Source: Gammaproteobacteria bacterium (GTDB taxonomy: Bacteria; Pseudomonadota; Gammaproteobacteria; Steroidobacterales; GCA-2729495). Taken from it: DNA of 43,513 nt. The stretch is taken from NCBI GenBank assembly GCA_029245525.1, contig JAQWPD010000050.1, forward strand, positions 1-43,513, written 5' to 3'. Within the stretch, counting starts at the first letter, position 1. Each line of letters begins with the position of its first letter. The notes beneath the pieces were generated by a model. That model searched no databases and had not been told where the DNA came from. It worked only from the letters and a program-made list of their open reading frames with translations. Positions 1 to 9,035 of this stretch are shown in pieces. The position numbers and the translations under genes are program-made.

Positions 1-984
1 CAGCTGTTGTTTGGCGGTGTCGCTGTCTTTGATTTCAGATGTTTTTATCAGTATGTGTCGAATTTGCGACTGATCTTCAAATGTTTGGCTAACGCCGCGG
101 AGCGCGTCTAGTTTGATTAAATGGAAACCGGTGCCGCCACGGATGGGCTCAGAGATGTCACCCGCTTGCATGGCTGGAACCACATCGGCAAACAATGTGG
201 GCAGTTCGCTGCCTTTGCGCCAGCCGATACTGCCGCCCTCAAGAGCTTGTTGTCCGTTTGAATAGGTGACTGCCAGCTCAGCAAAGTCAGCACCATCCAG
301 AAGTTCCTCGTATATATCGATAATACTGTCTTCCGCTTCGCTAACCTCTGCAGGGGAGGCTCCTGCAGGCATCGAAATAAGAATGTGCGACAGCTTGTAA
401 TCCGTATTTTTTTCAAGGCTCTCTCGTTCAAGGTAGTTAGCGATTTCTCGCTCACTAACTGCAATTCTGGAGAGAACATCTCGTTGTCGAAGGCGCTCAA
501 TGATCATTTGTTTGCGAATATCTTCGCGGAACATCGCATAGTTGATGCCCTCGCGAGCAAGCATTTGTGGGAGCTGAATAAGGGTGGTTTCGTTACGCTG
601 CGCAATTGTGCCCAGCGCATCATTAAGTGCTTCATCAGAGATTTGAATACCGGTGCGCGCTGCCCGTTGCAACTGGATCTGCTGAACAACAAGGCGTTCG
701 AGAATCTGCTGGTTGAGGATGTCCGATGGTGGCATTCGTGTGCTGCTATTGGCCAACCGCTCTGTGACATTTCTTATTTCTTGATTCAATTCGCTTTGAA
801 GAACTACGCCGTCATTCACTACGGCAGCAATGCTATCCAGCTGCGTTTGATTGCTGCGTACTTGGGGCGGTGTTGCTGCTATATCCGTGCCCTGAGCGAT
901 GCAGTGCTGAGCTAGAAGCATCAGCAGCAAGGCGGCCAGACTATTCAGAACGGGCGAAGATTTTGACGATTGAGTTAATAACAT
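1..984 (-). CDS. surA: Periplasmic chaperone / peptidyl-prolyl isomerase SurA (C-terminus cut by window edge)
   Basis: SurA escorts unfolded outer-membrane proteins through the periplasm to the BAM complex and carries parvulin-type prolyl isomerase domains. The reading frame stays open from the ATG at 984 to the first base of the window, giving 328 residues against about 430 in the family, so only the C-terminal part is missing. A signal peptide covers residues 1-31. The SurA_N chaperone region (VVNDGVVLQSELNQEI near 56-70) is followed by a first parvulin domain at about 195-292 (YKLSHILI ... GGSIGWRKG ... GTGFHLIKL). A second parvulin domain begins near 307 (QIRHILIKT). It lies 74 bp downstream of lptD on the same strand, the usual lptD-surA order. 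LptD is itself a SurA client in E. coli. Confidence 0.96.
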   Translation of the reverse strand, partial: MLLTQSSKSSPVLNSLAALLLMLLAQHCIAQGTDIAATPPQVRSNQTQLDSIAAVVNDGVVLQSELNQEIRNVTERLANSSTRMPPSDILNQQILERLVVQQIQLQRAARTGIQISDEALNDALGTIAQRNETTLIQLPQMLAREGINYAMFREDIRKQMIIERLRQRDVLSRIAVSEREIANYLERESLEKNTDYKLSHILISMPAGASPAEVSEAEDSIIDIYEELLDGADFAELAVTYSNGQQALEGGSIGWRKGSELPTLFADVVPAMQAGDISEPIRGGTGFHLIKLDALRGVSQTFEDQSQIRHILIKTSEIKDSDTAKQQL

Positions 985-1058
985 GATGAAGTAAACAATA
1001 TTGTGATTAGTGCCGCAAGCTTGTTCGCGGCGAAATAACGTGAGATAAAAGATCGCAG

Positions 1059-3185
1059 TTATAAGTCAGCGTAGCCTAGAATACCACCTTCGAGCTGGCT
1101 TCTGACCGAATTGCCGATCTCGGCGAAACCCTTCAGTACAAACTGAATGCCAATTGAGGTGTCATCTTCCTCGATGTCGCGGCTGACCCGCTCGCGATAG
1201 ATTAGGCGTATGCCCCAGCAGCAGCCACCATACTCTATAGCAGCGAACTGATCGACAAACTGCTCGTCTTCGAGTGAGTAGACGGCCCGACCCAGCAGGT
1301 TCCAGCGCTCGTTAACTGCCCAGCCAAAGGACAGCCCCCCTTGATCCAGCGCTGATTCCCGCTGGTATCGATAGTCGGCATTAATCACCGTGCTTTGGCC
1401 TGGTTTTAGCTGCAATCGAATATTGCCCTGATCGGTTTGTTGGGCGGCAGCATTCCATTGGTAGCCTGCTTCCAGATTCCAGCTGTCGTAAAGGTCGATC
1501 CGCGTCTGCAGCAGGTAATCGCCCGACTTGCTGGTGCGGGGCGTTTCGCCCGGCAGTGTTACCCGCTGATCTGAATAGTATCGGGAAGTACCGATAGTAG
1601 CCGTGAGTATTTCACGGCCGCTTGCAGAGCCAAATACACGACTGGTAAAACCCAAGTTGAGTTGATTGGTATCGCCTATTCGGTCGTATTGCAGATAACG
1701 ATTGGGTCGGAACAATTGCACTAAATTCATGTCCGGCAGAATAGTGTCGAAGACTGGCAGCTCAGATTGATCTTTGTAGGGCACATAAACATATTGTGCT
1801 CGCGGCTCTAATGTGACCGTCAGTCCATCAGAGAAGCTTCGTTCAAAGGTAGCGCCACTGTCGAGGCTATAAACACCAGCGGTTACGGATGGCGTGTTGC
1901 TTTGATTTTCCGGCTCATTTTCGAGGTTATAGCTGGTGTGGAAAATACTGACCTTTGGCGTTAAGTAGATACCTTTGTAGTCAAACTCATAGCTGATCTC
2001 GGGCTCCAGATGGACGCGTAAGCCTTCGACGCTTTCGATACTCCTTTTAAAGTAAGTGGTATCTGTTTCCAGGCGATAGTTTGCACCAAGAAAGCTATTC
2101 TGCCAGTCGCCGATGATGGCGAGTTGTGGCAGCCGCCTATAGGGTTCATCGTCATCGGGCAGCAGTTCATCAATTGTTTGGTAGTTCTGGAAACGCATCA
2201 TTACTGACCAGACAGCGCCGTAGTGTTCAAGAACAGCACTTTGATTCAGTGCTGTTTGGCTTGACGTTGACCAGCGGTTGGCAAAGTCATTGAGGTAGCG
2301 GTCATCGGATACTCCGGTAGCATCAACGGCAACCTGCCAATCCTCGGCGATGGCTGTTTTCGACTCGATGTTCCATTCGTAACGATCGGTTCGCGTGATT
2401 TCATCGTTGCTCAGATAGTTGCCGGATATTTCTCCGCCGGTGCTTTCTGTTAGCGCACGGACTTCTGCCCCCATCATTAACCCGCGCTTGGACATGTAGT
2501 TTGGCGTTAACGTAGCATCGTAGTTGGGCGCAATATTCCAGTACCACGGCGTCAATATTTCTAGACCACGCTGGTTGCTAGTGCGCAGTGTGGGAAGTAA
2601 TAAACCGGACTTGCGCTGATTGGATATAGGGTAAGTAGCGTATGGCAAATAGAGTACGGGAAGGCCTTTCAAACGAAGCGCAGCGCTTCTGGCGCTGGCT
2701 TTTCCCTTGTTAGTGTTGAGCGTGATCTGTTTGGCAGTGAGCGACCACACCTCATTGTTTTCAGGGCAGGTGGTGTACTTCACATCTTTAAGAATTGCAA
2801 TGCCGGCTTGTGAAACAGAAACCTCAGTGGCAGTGCCTCGTGCATTAATACGACTAAAGGCGTAAGCCGAGTTGTTAACAGTGAACTCGCCCGGGTTGGC
2901 GTTATACCTCGCCGACTCACCGGTTATCCATATATCCTGGCTGATCAGCTCAACATTGCCTTGCACGATGATATTTTCGCTGTCGGTTTCGACGCTGGCA
3001 TTGTCTGCACTCAAGCTGAAGTTGCTGCCGCTCAACTGATCAGCTGCACCTTCGCCACCCAAGGCTGACAGCTTACTGGAGTAGTCGGTGCTCGCTGGCG
3101 TGGCAAATCCACACATACCCTGAGCATTCAGTATGACTGGCATTAGGGTTAGCGATAGGCTGAGTATGAGGCGAGTGAGGCGCAC
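1059..3185 (-). CDS. lptD: LPS-assembly outer-membrane protein LptD
   Basis: LptD is the outer-membrane barrel that, with LptE, inserts lipopolysaccharide into the outer leaflet. The 708-residue product has a signal peptide (1-22), an OstA/LptA-like beta-jellyroll near 60-150 (ENIIVQGNVELISQD) and a long C-terminal barrel domain. All four cysteines that form the essential disulfides in E. coli LptD have counterparts: C25 and C140 in the N-terminal part and the adjacent pair C655-C656 in GGCCWG. This implies DsbA/DsbC-dependent maturation like that in E. coli. It is somewhat shorter than the E. coli protein (about 780 residues). It is the first gene of the lptD-surA unit and is divergent from murU. 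Confidence 0.97.
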   Translation of the reverse strand: MRLTRLILSLSLTLMPVILNAQGMCGFATPASTDYSSKLSALGGEGAADQLSGSNFSLSADNASVETDSENIIVQGNVELISQDIWITGESARYNANPGEFTVNNSAYAFSRINARGTATEVSVSQAGIAILKDVKYTTCPENNEVWSLTAKQITLNTNKGKASARSAALRLKGLPVLYLPYATYPISNQRKSGLLLPTLRTSNQRGLEILTPWYWNIAPNYDATLTPNYMSKRGLMMGAEVRALTESTGGEISGNYLSNDEITRTDRYEWNIESKTAIAEDWQVAVDATGVSDDRYLNDFANRWSTSSQTALNQSAVLEHYGAVWSVMMRFQNYQTIDELLPDDDEPYRRLPQLAIIGDWQNSFLGANYRLETDTTYFKRSIESVEGLRVHLEPEISYEFDYKGIYLTPKVSIFHTSYNLENEPENQSNTPSVTAGVYSLDSGATFERSFSDGLTVTLEPRAQYVYVPYKDQSELPVFDTILPDMNLVQLFRPNRYLQYDRIGDTNQLNLGFTSRVFGSASGREILTATIGTSRYYSDQRVTLPGETPRTSKSGDYLLQTRIDLYDSWNLEAGYQWNAAAQQTDQGNIRLQLKPGQSTVINADYRYQRESALDQGGLSFGWAVNERWNLLGRAVYSLEDEQFVDQFAAIEYGGCCWGIRLIYRERVSRDIEEDDTSIGIQFVLKGFAEIGNSVRSQLEGGILGYADL

Positions 3186-3376
3186 GAGCAGTATTTGTCA
3201 TCCGGTATACGAAGAGCACATCTCCGTAAACCCCGTGTTTGAGTGGTTAATCCGGATCCGTTCCGGCGTCATTTGATTATAGCCATATGAGCAGGAAGCG
3301 TCTGCGTTTGTTGTGCGCCGACGCAACCTTGGAGGTACTATTCACCGTATCAGCAGATGCTCAAGGTCTTACGAAG

Positions 3377-4054
3377 ATGAAAGCGATGATTCTGGCTGCC
3401 GGCCGTGGTGAGCGGATGCGCCCTTTGACTGATCTAGTCCCTAAGCCGTTGCTGGAGATTGATGGTAAATCTCTGATTAATAGAAATATTGAGTCATTAT
3501 TGGCTGCAGGAGTGCGGGACTTTGTGGTAAATACCGCTTGGCTCTCAGAAGCACTGCATTCTGCTCTGGGAGACGGGTCTGCGCTCGGCGTCCGGATTGT
3601 TTATAGCGATGAAGGGGTCAGCGCACTGGAGACCGGGGGCGGAATAAAAAAAGCGCTGCCGCTTTTGGGCGCTAAACCATTCTGGCTGGTAAATGCTGAT
3701 GTGCTGTCTGATTATAGCTACCCATTAAAGAAACTGGGGCCCGGCGACCTCGCACACCTCGTGTTGGTGCAGAATCCGCAGCACAACCCCCGAGGTGATT
3801 TTGCTCTGCGCGAGGGTCGCGTGATTGAGCCCGTTGGCGCAGACGATTCGCGCTATACCTTTGCTGGTATTTCACTTCTTAGTCCGGAGTTGCTTCGTTT
3901 GGCGCCTGCCCGAGATGCCTTCCCATTGGCGCCTTTACTGCGTGCGGCAGCGATGGAAGGCAGCGTGGCTGCTGAGTTATATCGTGGCTTGTGGATGGAC
4001 GTTGGCACAGCAGATCGATTGCGCCTCGCGGACGAAGTGCTCAGCGGGCGCTAG
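3377..4054 (+). CDS. murU: N-acetylmuramate alpha-1-phosphate uridylyltransferase MurU
   Basis: MurU makes UDP-MurNAc from MurNAc-1-P and UTP in the peptidoglycan recycling route described in Pseudomonas. The nucleotidyltransferase signature is at the N-terminus (MKAMILAAGRGERMRPLTD ... PKPLLEIDGKSL). It continues with LETGGGIKKALPLLG, WLVNADVLSDY and a C-terminal LWMDVGTADRL motif. An upstream in-frame ATG at 3287 would add 30 residues (MSRKRLRLL...) without homology, so the ATG at 3377 is chosen, giving 225 residues like known MurU (about 223). In Pseudomonas the kinase gene amgK lies between lptD and murU. Here only about 190 bp of noncoding DNA separates them. The gene converges on lipB with a 25-bp gap and no visible terminator. 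Confidence 0.9.
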   Translation: MKAMILAAGRGERMRPLTDLVPKPLLEIDGKSLINRNIESLLAAGVRDFVVNTAWLSEALHSALGDGSALGVRIVYSDEGVSALETGGGIKKALPLLGAKPFWLVNADVLSDYSYPLKKLGPGDLAHLVLVQNPQHNPRGDFALREGRVIEPVGADDSRYTFAGISLLSPELLRLAPARDAFPLAPLLRAAAMEGSVAAELYRGLWMDVGTADRLRLADEVLSGR

Positions 4055-4079
4055 TCTCCGTGCTATTAAGGCCTGTGTG

Positions 4080-4739
4080 TCATTCGCTGTTGCTTCGCTG
4101 AAGAACCAGCCGCAAATGCGGCAACAACATGTTACTCACCTCTGAGAGACTTTGGGCAGTGCTATTGGTCGCTAGCAGATCATTGATACGAACTGTGTCC
4201 AGCCCTGAATAGCCGCAAGGATTAATACCTGCAAATGCATCCGGTGCATTGCTGACATTAATTGCCATGCCATGATAGGTATAGCCTCGTTTTACCCGGA
4301 TACCGAGACTCGCAATTTTTTTTCCACTGACATAAACCCCTGGTGCTCCGGTCCTGCAGTTTGCATTAATACCATAGTCCTCGAGCATTTGGATAATCGC
4401 CAGCTCCATGCCTCGCACCAGGCCTTTGACTGGCAGCTTCATCCGCTTAAGGTCAAGCAGCAGGTATACAACGAGCTGGCCAGGCCCATGCCAGGTGACC
4501 TGGCCACCGCGGTCCGTCTTCACGACCGGCGTGTCACCGGCACTAATGATGTGCTCAGGTTTGGCGTTAGTGCCCAGAGTGATTACCGACGGGTGTTCAG
4601 TAAACCAAATCTCATCCGCAGTCTCTTTAGTGCGTGCCGCCGTAAAATCCTGCATGCGACGGTAGGTGTGGGCATACTCAGTAAGCCCGTTATTTCTGAT
4701 AATGAGTTTTGGCGGTTGCTCCGCAGCAGATACGCTCAC
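4080..4739 (-). CDS. lipB: Octanoyltransferase LipB
   Basis: LipB transfers octanoyl groups from acyl carrier protein to lipoyl domains of 2-oxoacid dehydrogenases and GcvH, the first step of lipoate synthesis. The 219-residue product has the family signature DRGGQVTWHGPGQLV (about 76-90), the lysine motif SGKKIASLG (K140/K141) and the thioester cysteine C175 in INPCGYSGL. The start is GTG at 4739, 13 bp after the ybeD stop, so the two are probably cotranscribed and perhaps translationally coupled. The usual downstream partner lipA is not here; the strand switches to murU instead. Confidence 0.96.
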   Translation of the reverse strand: MSVSAAEQPPKLIIRNNGLTEYAHTYRRMQDFTAARTKETADEIWFTEHPSVITLGTNAKPEHIISAGDTPVVKTDRGGQVTWHGPGQLVVYLLLDLKRMKLPVKGLVRGMELAIIQMLEDYGINANCRTGAPGVYVSGKKIASLGIRVKRGYTYHGMAINVSNAPDAFAGINPCGYSGLDTVRINDLLATNSTAQSLSEVSNMLLPHLRLVLQRSNSE

Positions 4740-4752
4740 TATAGCGTTTGCT

Positions 4753-5016
4753 CTAAAGACTCATCAGGACGTGCTCGTGATCGGTCATGGCCTGATAGAT
4801 CCGGTCGAGCTGCGCTTTGCTGGTGGCATTGATAGTGATGGTAACCGCTATATAGTTACCATTCTTACTCGGGCGCATGCTGACGTCGTCTGCAGATAGT
4901 GCGTCGGCAAGGGGCGCAAATAGCTCGTCGATTAATGCCTGCAGATCGACTTCCGCCCGCACCATCATTTTGATTGGGAAGCGACAAGGGAATACAAGTA
5001 ATGTTTCTTCAGTCAT
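4753..5016 (-). CDS. ybeD: YbeD/DUF493 family small protein
   Basis: This 87-residue protein matches the YbeD (DUF493) family in length and pattern. It opens with LLVFPCRFPIKMM, has a central GNYIAVTITINATSKAQLD and ends DHEHVLMSL. The fold is a ferredoxin-like alpha/beta sandwich resembling an ACT-type regulatory domain. Its function is not settled; the conserved position immediately upstream of lipB suggests a link to lipoate metabolism or its control. It lies between dat and lipB on the same strand. Confidence 0.9.
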   Translation of the reverse strand: MTEETLLVFPCRFPIKMMVRAEVDLQALIDELFAPLADALSADDVSMRPSKNGNYIAVTITINATSKAQLDRIYQAMTDHEHVLMSL

Positions 5017-5075
5017 GAGTTGCTCGGAGTTACGCGACCTGTGCTATTCAGTCAGGTGCCGCTGACAGTTTCAGC

Positions 5076-5924
5076 TTACTGCTTTTTAGCAGCTTCATAA
5101 AGCGCGTATAGCTTTTTCCAAACCGGCCCGGGAATGCCGCTGCCGACAGCTTTTCCATCGATTTGTATTACCGGAACTATGCCTTTGGTTGCGCTGAGCA
5201 GGCAGATTTCATCGGCTGCTAAAAGTCGATCTTGCGAAATTATTTCATCCTTACATTTGATTCCGGCCTGCGCAGCCAGTTCGAGTACCATCGCCCGTGT
5301 AGTGCCGGGCAACAATTGGTTGCTATTGGGGCGACTGATAACTGCACCCGACTCCACCGTTAATACCGATGCTGAGCCCGCTTCTGTGAGAACCCCGTCT
5401 TTGATTAGAATGGCATCATCGGCACCGGCATCACGAGCTTGTTGCCTGACCATGATATTGGCAAGTAGCGATGTTGATTTGATATCACAGCGCAGCCAAC
5501 GGTTGTCTTCAAGCGTAATAACGCTAATTCCGCTGGTGTCTTTGGGGCTTGCAACAATCGGTGTCGCCATTGCAAATACGGTGGGCGTAATATTAGACGG
5601 ATAGAAATGATCTCTGCCATCTTCTGCCCCCCGGCTTACCTGCAAATAGATGCCAATATCGCCGCCACCGTTTTTTAGGATTAGCGTGTCTATAATGTTG
5701 ATCCACTCAGCCTTGCTATGAGGGTTACGGATCTGCAGTTCCTGCAAGCTGTTATCCAGGCGAATCAGATGATTCTGGAGCAACAAGGCCTTGCTGCCAA
5801 AGACGGGAACAACTTCATACACCGCATCGGCAAATAGAAACCCGCGATCAAAAGGTGATATGCGCGCCTCCGCTTTCGGCTGATAGTTGCCATTTACATA
5901 GACAATAGATAATGCATCAGCCAT
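5076..5924 (-). CDS. dat: D-amino acid aminotransferase (class IV PLP transaminase)
   Basis: A 282-residue class IV aminotransferase of the D-alanine transaminase type, which interconverts D-Ala plus 2-oxoglutarate with pyruvate plus D-Glu. It has the N-terminal YVNGNYQPKAEARISPFDRGFLF pattern, the PLP lysine K149 in RWLRCDIKSTSLL, the TEAGSASV motif and LLPGTTRAMV. Branched-chain transaminase (IlvE) and aminodeoxychorismate lyase (PabC) share the fold. The DRGFLFAD...VYEV N-terminus and RCDIKS context favour Dat. It follows dacA, which releases D-Ala from peptidoglycan, so recycling of D-Ala is a reasonable inference. An AGGA-type Shine-Dalgarno lies about 9 nt before the ATG. Confidence 0.88.
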   Translation of the reverse strand: MADALSIVYVNGNYQPKAEARISPFDRGFLFADAVYEVVPVFGSKALLLQNHLIRLDNSLQELQIRNPHSKAEWINIIDTLILKNGGGDIGIYLQVSRGAEDGRDHFYPSNITPTVFAMATPIVASPKDTSGISVITLEDNRWLRCDIKSTSLLANIMVRQQARDAGADDAILIKDGVLTEAGSASVLTVESGAVISRPNSNQLLPGTTRAMVLELAAQAGIKCKDEIISQDRLLAADEICLLSATKGIVPVIQIDGKAVGSGIPGPVWKKLYALYEAAKKQ

Positions 5925-5961
5925 TTGGCGGATCCTGAGTTTAGGTGACGGAAGGGTTTGC

Positions 5962-7098
5962 TTAATTCAACAATAACATGACCCAGTCAGTCAGCCGTCC
6001 CAGTATGCCAGCTTCTTTGACGTTGGCTGTTGGGTAGAGTCCGACACTGGTGATCTCTTGACCATCGAGGGTGATGCTGAGATTGCCAACCATGACGTCG
6101 CGCTCCAGAGGCGCTTCCAGAGATGTTGGCACTGAGCTAGAAGCGCTCAGGCGCTCAAAGCTGCCGCGTGGAATGGCGATAAATAAATCATCGCGGGTGA
6201 CCAGCGGTACGATTTCTGGGTCGCCATACCAAACGCGCTCTTCAGCAACAGGTTCGCCGGCCGAGTAAAGTAGTCGGCTTTCGAAAAAACGGAACCCGTA
6301 GTTCAGCAGAGCTTGCGAGTCATTGGCTCTTGCTGAAGAGCTGCTGGCACCAAGCACAACTGAAATAAGGCGCATGTCTTCGCGTTTTGCAGATGAAACC
6401 AGGCAATATCCAGCGGCCTCGGTATAGCCGGTTTTGAGACCATCAACGCTCGCATCACGCCACAGCAGCGCATTGCGGTTGTCTTGTGTAATGCCGTTGT
6501 AGGTGAACTCCTTTTGCGAGTACCAGGCATAGTACTCAGGGAAGTCTCGAATGATAGCGTTGGCCAATTTGGCAATATCTGCTGCGGTGGTGTAGTGATC
6601 CGCGTCCGGCAGACCGGTGCTATTTCTGTATTGTGTATCGAGCATGCCGAGCTGCTGAGCGGCTTGGTTCATTAGTTCGGCAAAGGTCGCTTCGGTACCT
6701 GCCACATATTCTGCAATGGCCACGCTGGCATCGTTGCCAGATTGGATGATCATGCCCTGCAGCAGCAGATTCATCGGGACCCATTTATCCACTTCAATGA
6801 ACATTCGTGAGCCCTGAGTGCGCCATGCTTTCTCGCTTACCAGTACCTCATCAGTCAGGCTTATTTGTCCTGATTTTATAGCATTAAATGCGACATACGC
6901 AGTCATCAGCTTGGTGATACTCGCTGGTTCCATGCGTTCGGAAGAGGCTTTTTCTGCAAGTATTTGGCCGCTGTTATAGTCAATCAGTAGGTAGCCTTTA
7001 GCCGTTAACGGAGGCGCTGAGGGTACTTGTGCTGCGCTAAGCAACGGACTTAGAGCCAGAAACAGGGCGAGATAGATTCTTGAAGGCTTAAATTTCAT
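5962..7098 (-). CDS. dacA: D-alanyl-D-alanine carboxypeptidase (PBP5/6 family)
   Basis: A class-C low-molecular-weight penicillin-binding protein that removes the terminal D-Ala from peptidoglycan pentapeptides in the periplasm. The product has a signal peptide (MKFKPSRIYLALFLALSPLL, cleaved near AAQ) and the three active-site motifs S60-I-T-K63, S120-G-N122 and K222-T-G224. A PBP5 C-terminal beta domain follows (PLERDVMVGNLSI). The C-terminus, AGILGRLTDWVMLLLN, is an amphipathic membrane anchor as in E. coli PBP5. The frame extends upstream to 7131, but the signal peptide starts cleanly at the ATG at 7098 (378 residues). Neighbours are rlpA upstream and dat downstream. Confidence 0.95.
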   Translation of the reverse strand: MKFKPSRIYLALFLALSPLLSAAQVPSAPPLTAKGYLLIDYNSGQILAEKASSERMEPASITKLMTAYVAFNAIKSGQISLTDEVLVSEKAWRTQGSRMFIEVDKWVPMNLLLQGMIIQSGNDASVAIAEYVAGTEATFAELMNQAAQQLGMLDTQYRNSTGLPDADHYTTAADIAKLANAIIRDFPEYYAWYSQKEFTYNGITQDNRNALLWRDASVDGLKTGYTEAAGYCLVSSAKREDMRLISVVLGASSSSARANDSQALLNYGFRFFESRLLYSAGEPVAEERVWYGDPEIVPLVTRDDLFIAIPRGSFERLSASSSVPTSLEAPLERDVMVGNLSITLDGQEITSVGLYPTANVKEAGILGRLTDWVMLLLN

Positions 7099-7190
7099 AA
7101 GACTGGAGGGCCATGAAGACAGAGGGATCATTATTCTATCGATTCTTGCCGGTTTTCTCGACCTTTAAAGTCTTGAGCGACATGCGTGCC

Positions 7191-7961
7191 TTAACGCGGT
7201 TCGACCACAAGATGCGGCTGCGTGATTTCAAGTGCGCTCATCTTCTGAGCGATGGCATCGTATTCTTGAACATCTTTGATAGGTCCGATACGGACCTTAT
7301 AGAAACCATTTTCGTCATATATAGAGATATCTCTGATTCCTCTGCCGCTGACGCGATCAGCCAGTCGCTGAGCATTGGCACGTTCGCCGAAGGCCCCCAC
7401 CTGCATGTAGATTGCACCGAAGTCGCTGGCCGAAGTTTCATAGCTGACAGGTTCATTGCGACTGGAGTTGCCGATACTTTCAACGCGGACCATCGTCGTG
7501 CCGTTTTGAATCATATCGAGATTTTTTGCAGCAGCGTAGGACATGTCGATAATGCGATTATCGACGAATGGGCCTCGATCGTTAACACGGACAACAACAC
7601 TGCGTCCGTTACGCAGATTGGTAACGCGTACGGTGGATGGCAGCGGTAAGGTTTTGTGCGCGGCTGTCATGGCATGCATATCGTAATCTTCGCCATTGGA
7701 CGTCAGTTTTCCATGAAACTTTTTGCCGTACCACGATGCAACACCTTCCTGTTTATACCCTTTGCTGCTCGAGAGCACATAGTAGCGTTCGCCATACACT
7801 TCATAAAATGGGTTATTGCCTTTAAGGCTTTTTGCATTGTCATTGCCGCCGGATATCCGTTTATTGGTTGACGTGCAGCCGAAGACGAATGCCGTGCTCA
7901 ATATAGCAATAAGAATGAATCGTCCAGCATCATGTGCAGCAAAGCTTCTGAAGGCCTTCAT
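7191..7961 (-). CDS. rlpA: Septal-ring lytic transglycosylase / lipoprotein RlpA
   Basis: RlpA-family proteins cleave denuded peptidoglycan strands (shown for Pseudomonas aeruginosa) and locate to the division site and elsewhere. The predicted lipoprotein has a lipobox ending FVFGC (C29 from the chosen start). A double-psi beta-barrel domain follows ([20 protein letters not shown] ... [19 protein letters not shown]), then a C-terminal SPOR domain ([20 protein letters not shown] ... YKVRIGPI) that binds denuded glycan. The Glu of SNGED and the Asp of NDRGPF match positions reported as catalytic in the family. The frame is open to 8021 with alternatives at 7991 (ATG) and 8021 (TTG). The ATG at 7961 gives the most normal signal peptide; no start has a strong ribosome binding site. 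Confidence 0.93.
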   Translation of the reverse strand: MKAFRSFAAHDAGRFILIAILSTAFVFGCTSTNKRISGGNDNAKSLKGNNPFYEVYGERYYVLSSSKGYKQEGVASWYGKKFHGKLTSNGEDYDMHAMTAAHKTLPLPSTVRVTNLRNGRSVVVRVNDRGPFVDNRIIDMSYAAAKNLDMIQNGTTMVRVESIGNSSRNEPVSYETSASDFGAIYMQVGAFGERANAQRLADRVSGRGIRDISIYDENGFYKVRIGPIKDVQEYDAIAQKMSALEITQPHLVVEPR

Positions 7962-8036
7962 ACAATTAGCAGTTCTAATTCGAGGTTGCATGTTTATTCG
8001 TGGCTCGGTTATTGCGGACAAATGTTACGGATGATT

Positions 8037-9035
8037 TTAGTTGGGTTGCGCAGCCACCGCTTCTGCAGTGCGTTCTGCTAATGCCTCGCCCAGTTGGTAG
8101 GCCGCTAGACCATACATGACGCTGTGATTGTAGCGCGTAATGACGTAGAAATTATGCAGGCCGATCCAGTATTCAGGCCCGGCTCTGCCTTCCAGAACAA
8201 TCAGGTTAGCCGGCGTGCTATCCGGTAAATCTGATTCAAACAGTAAACCCATGCCGCGCAGCTCGCCCAGTGTTTTATTGGCTTTTCGCTCATTTTTTGA
8301 TTTCAGTGGTGGATGACCTGCTGGTAAGGTCGCCTGTATAGCCACCTCCTCGCCATCATGCCAGCGATGGGCTTTAAAATAGTTGCCCACGCTGTTTAAA
8401 ATATCATCCCAGTTAGTTAACAGGTCTCGACGTCCGTCTCCGTCGCCATCAACCGCGTACGCGCGATAGCTGCTTGGAATAAACTGCGGCGGGCCCATGG
8501 CGCCCGCATAGGAGCCTTCGATACTCTCAATGGGCAGCTGTTCTTCGCGCGAGAGTAGAAAGTATTCTTTCAACTCATTACGGAAGAACGTGGCTCTTGG
8601 CGGGTAATCGAACGCGAGTGTTGATAGCGCATCAACCACACGATAGTTGCCGGTGATCCTTCCATAATAGGTTTCAACACCGACAATACCGGCAATCATG
8701 CGCATCGGTACGCCAGTTCTTTCAGAAGCCTGTTGGAGAGTCTCTTCACGCAGCATCCAGAAGTCGACGCCTTCGTTGATTCGTTGGTCGGTAATAAAAA
8801 TATCGCGATATTCATACCATGGCTTTACTTTTTCCGCTGGTCTGCTCATAGCATCAATAATGCTTTGTTTTGTTTCTGCGTTAGCGATAACTTCTGAGAC
8901 AAAATCTGCATCAAAGCCGTATTGCGAGGTCATTTCCTCGATGAATACTGTGCGGTCATCAGCACTCGCGGTTGTTGTAAGCAACGCTATGACGGCAGAT
9001 GCGAGGACGGCGCGAACTGGAAGCAAGGTTATCAT
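8037..9035 (-). CDS. mltB: Lytic murein transglycosylase B (MltB/SltB1 type)
   Basis: MltB-type enzymes cleave the MurNAc-GlcNAc bond and release 1,6-anhydromuropeptides. The 332-residue product has an N-terminal signal peptide (cleavage near ASA, residues 23-25) and the GH103 catalytic glutamate E121 in GIVGVETYYGRITGNY. Further family motifs are YAGAMGPPQFIPSSYRAYAVDGDGDG (about 195-220; partial) and HNFYVITRYNHS. No lipobox cysteine is present, so it is predicted to be soluble and periplasmic, like Pseudomonas SltB1, rather than an outer-membrane lipoprotein like E. coli MltB. Its ATG overlaps the rodA stop by 4 bp (ATGA), a sign of translational coupling. Confidence 0.95.
   Translation of the reverse strand: MITLLPVRAVLASAVIALLTTTASADDRTVFIEEMTSQYGFDADFVSEVIANAETKQSIIDAMSRPAEKVKPWYEYRDIFITDQRINEGVDFWMLREETLQQASERTGVPMRMIAGIVGVETYYGRITGNYRVVDALSTLAFDYPPRATFFRNELKEYFLLSREEQLPIESIEGSYAGAMGPPQFIPSSYRAYAVDGDGDGRRDLLTNWDDILNSVGNYFKAHRWHDGEEVAIQATLPAGHPPLKSKNERKANKTLGELRGMGLLFESDLPDSTPANLIVLEGRAGPEYWIGLHNFYVITRYNHSVMYGLAAYQLGEALAERTAEAVAAQPN

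Noticed and set aside
385-915. Long open frame on the plus strand and shorter minus-strand frames at 117-500 and 504-770
   Set aside because: They overlap the surA frame, which is open throughout from 984 to 1 and has clear homology.
3287-3376. N-terminal extension of murU as a possible amgK remnant
   Set aside because: The 30 residues resemble neither AmgK nor MurU and have no ribosome binding site.
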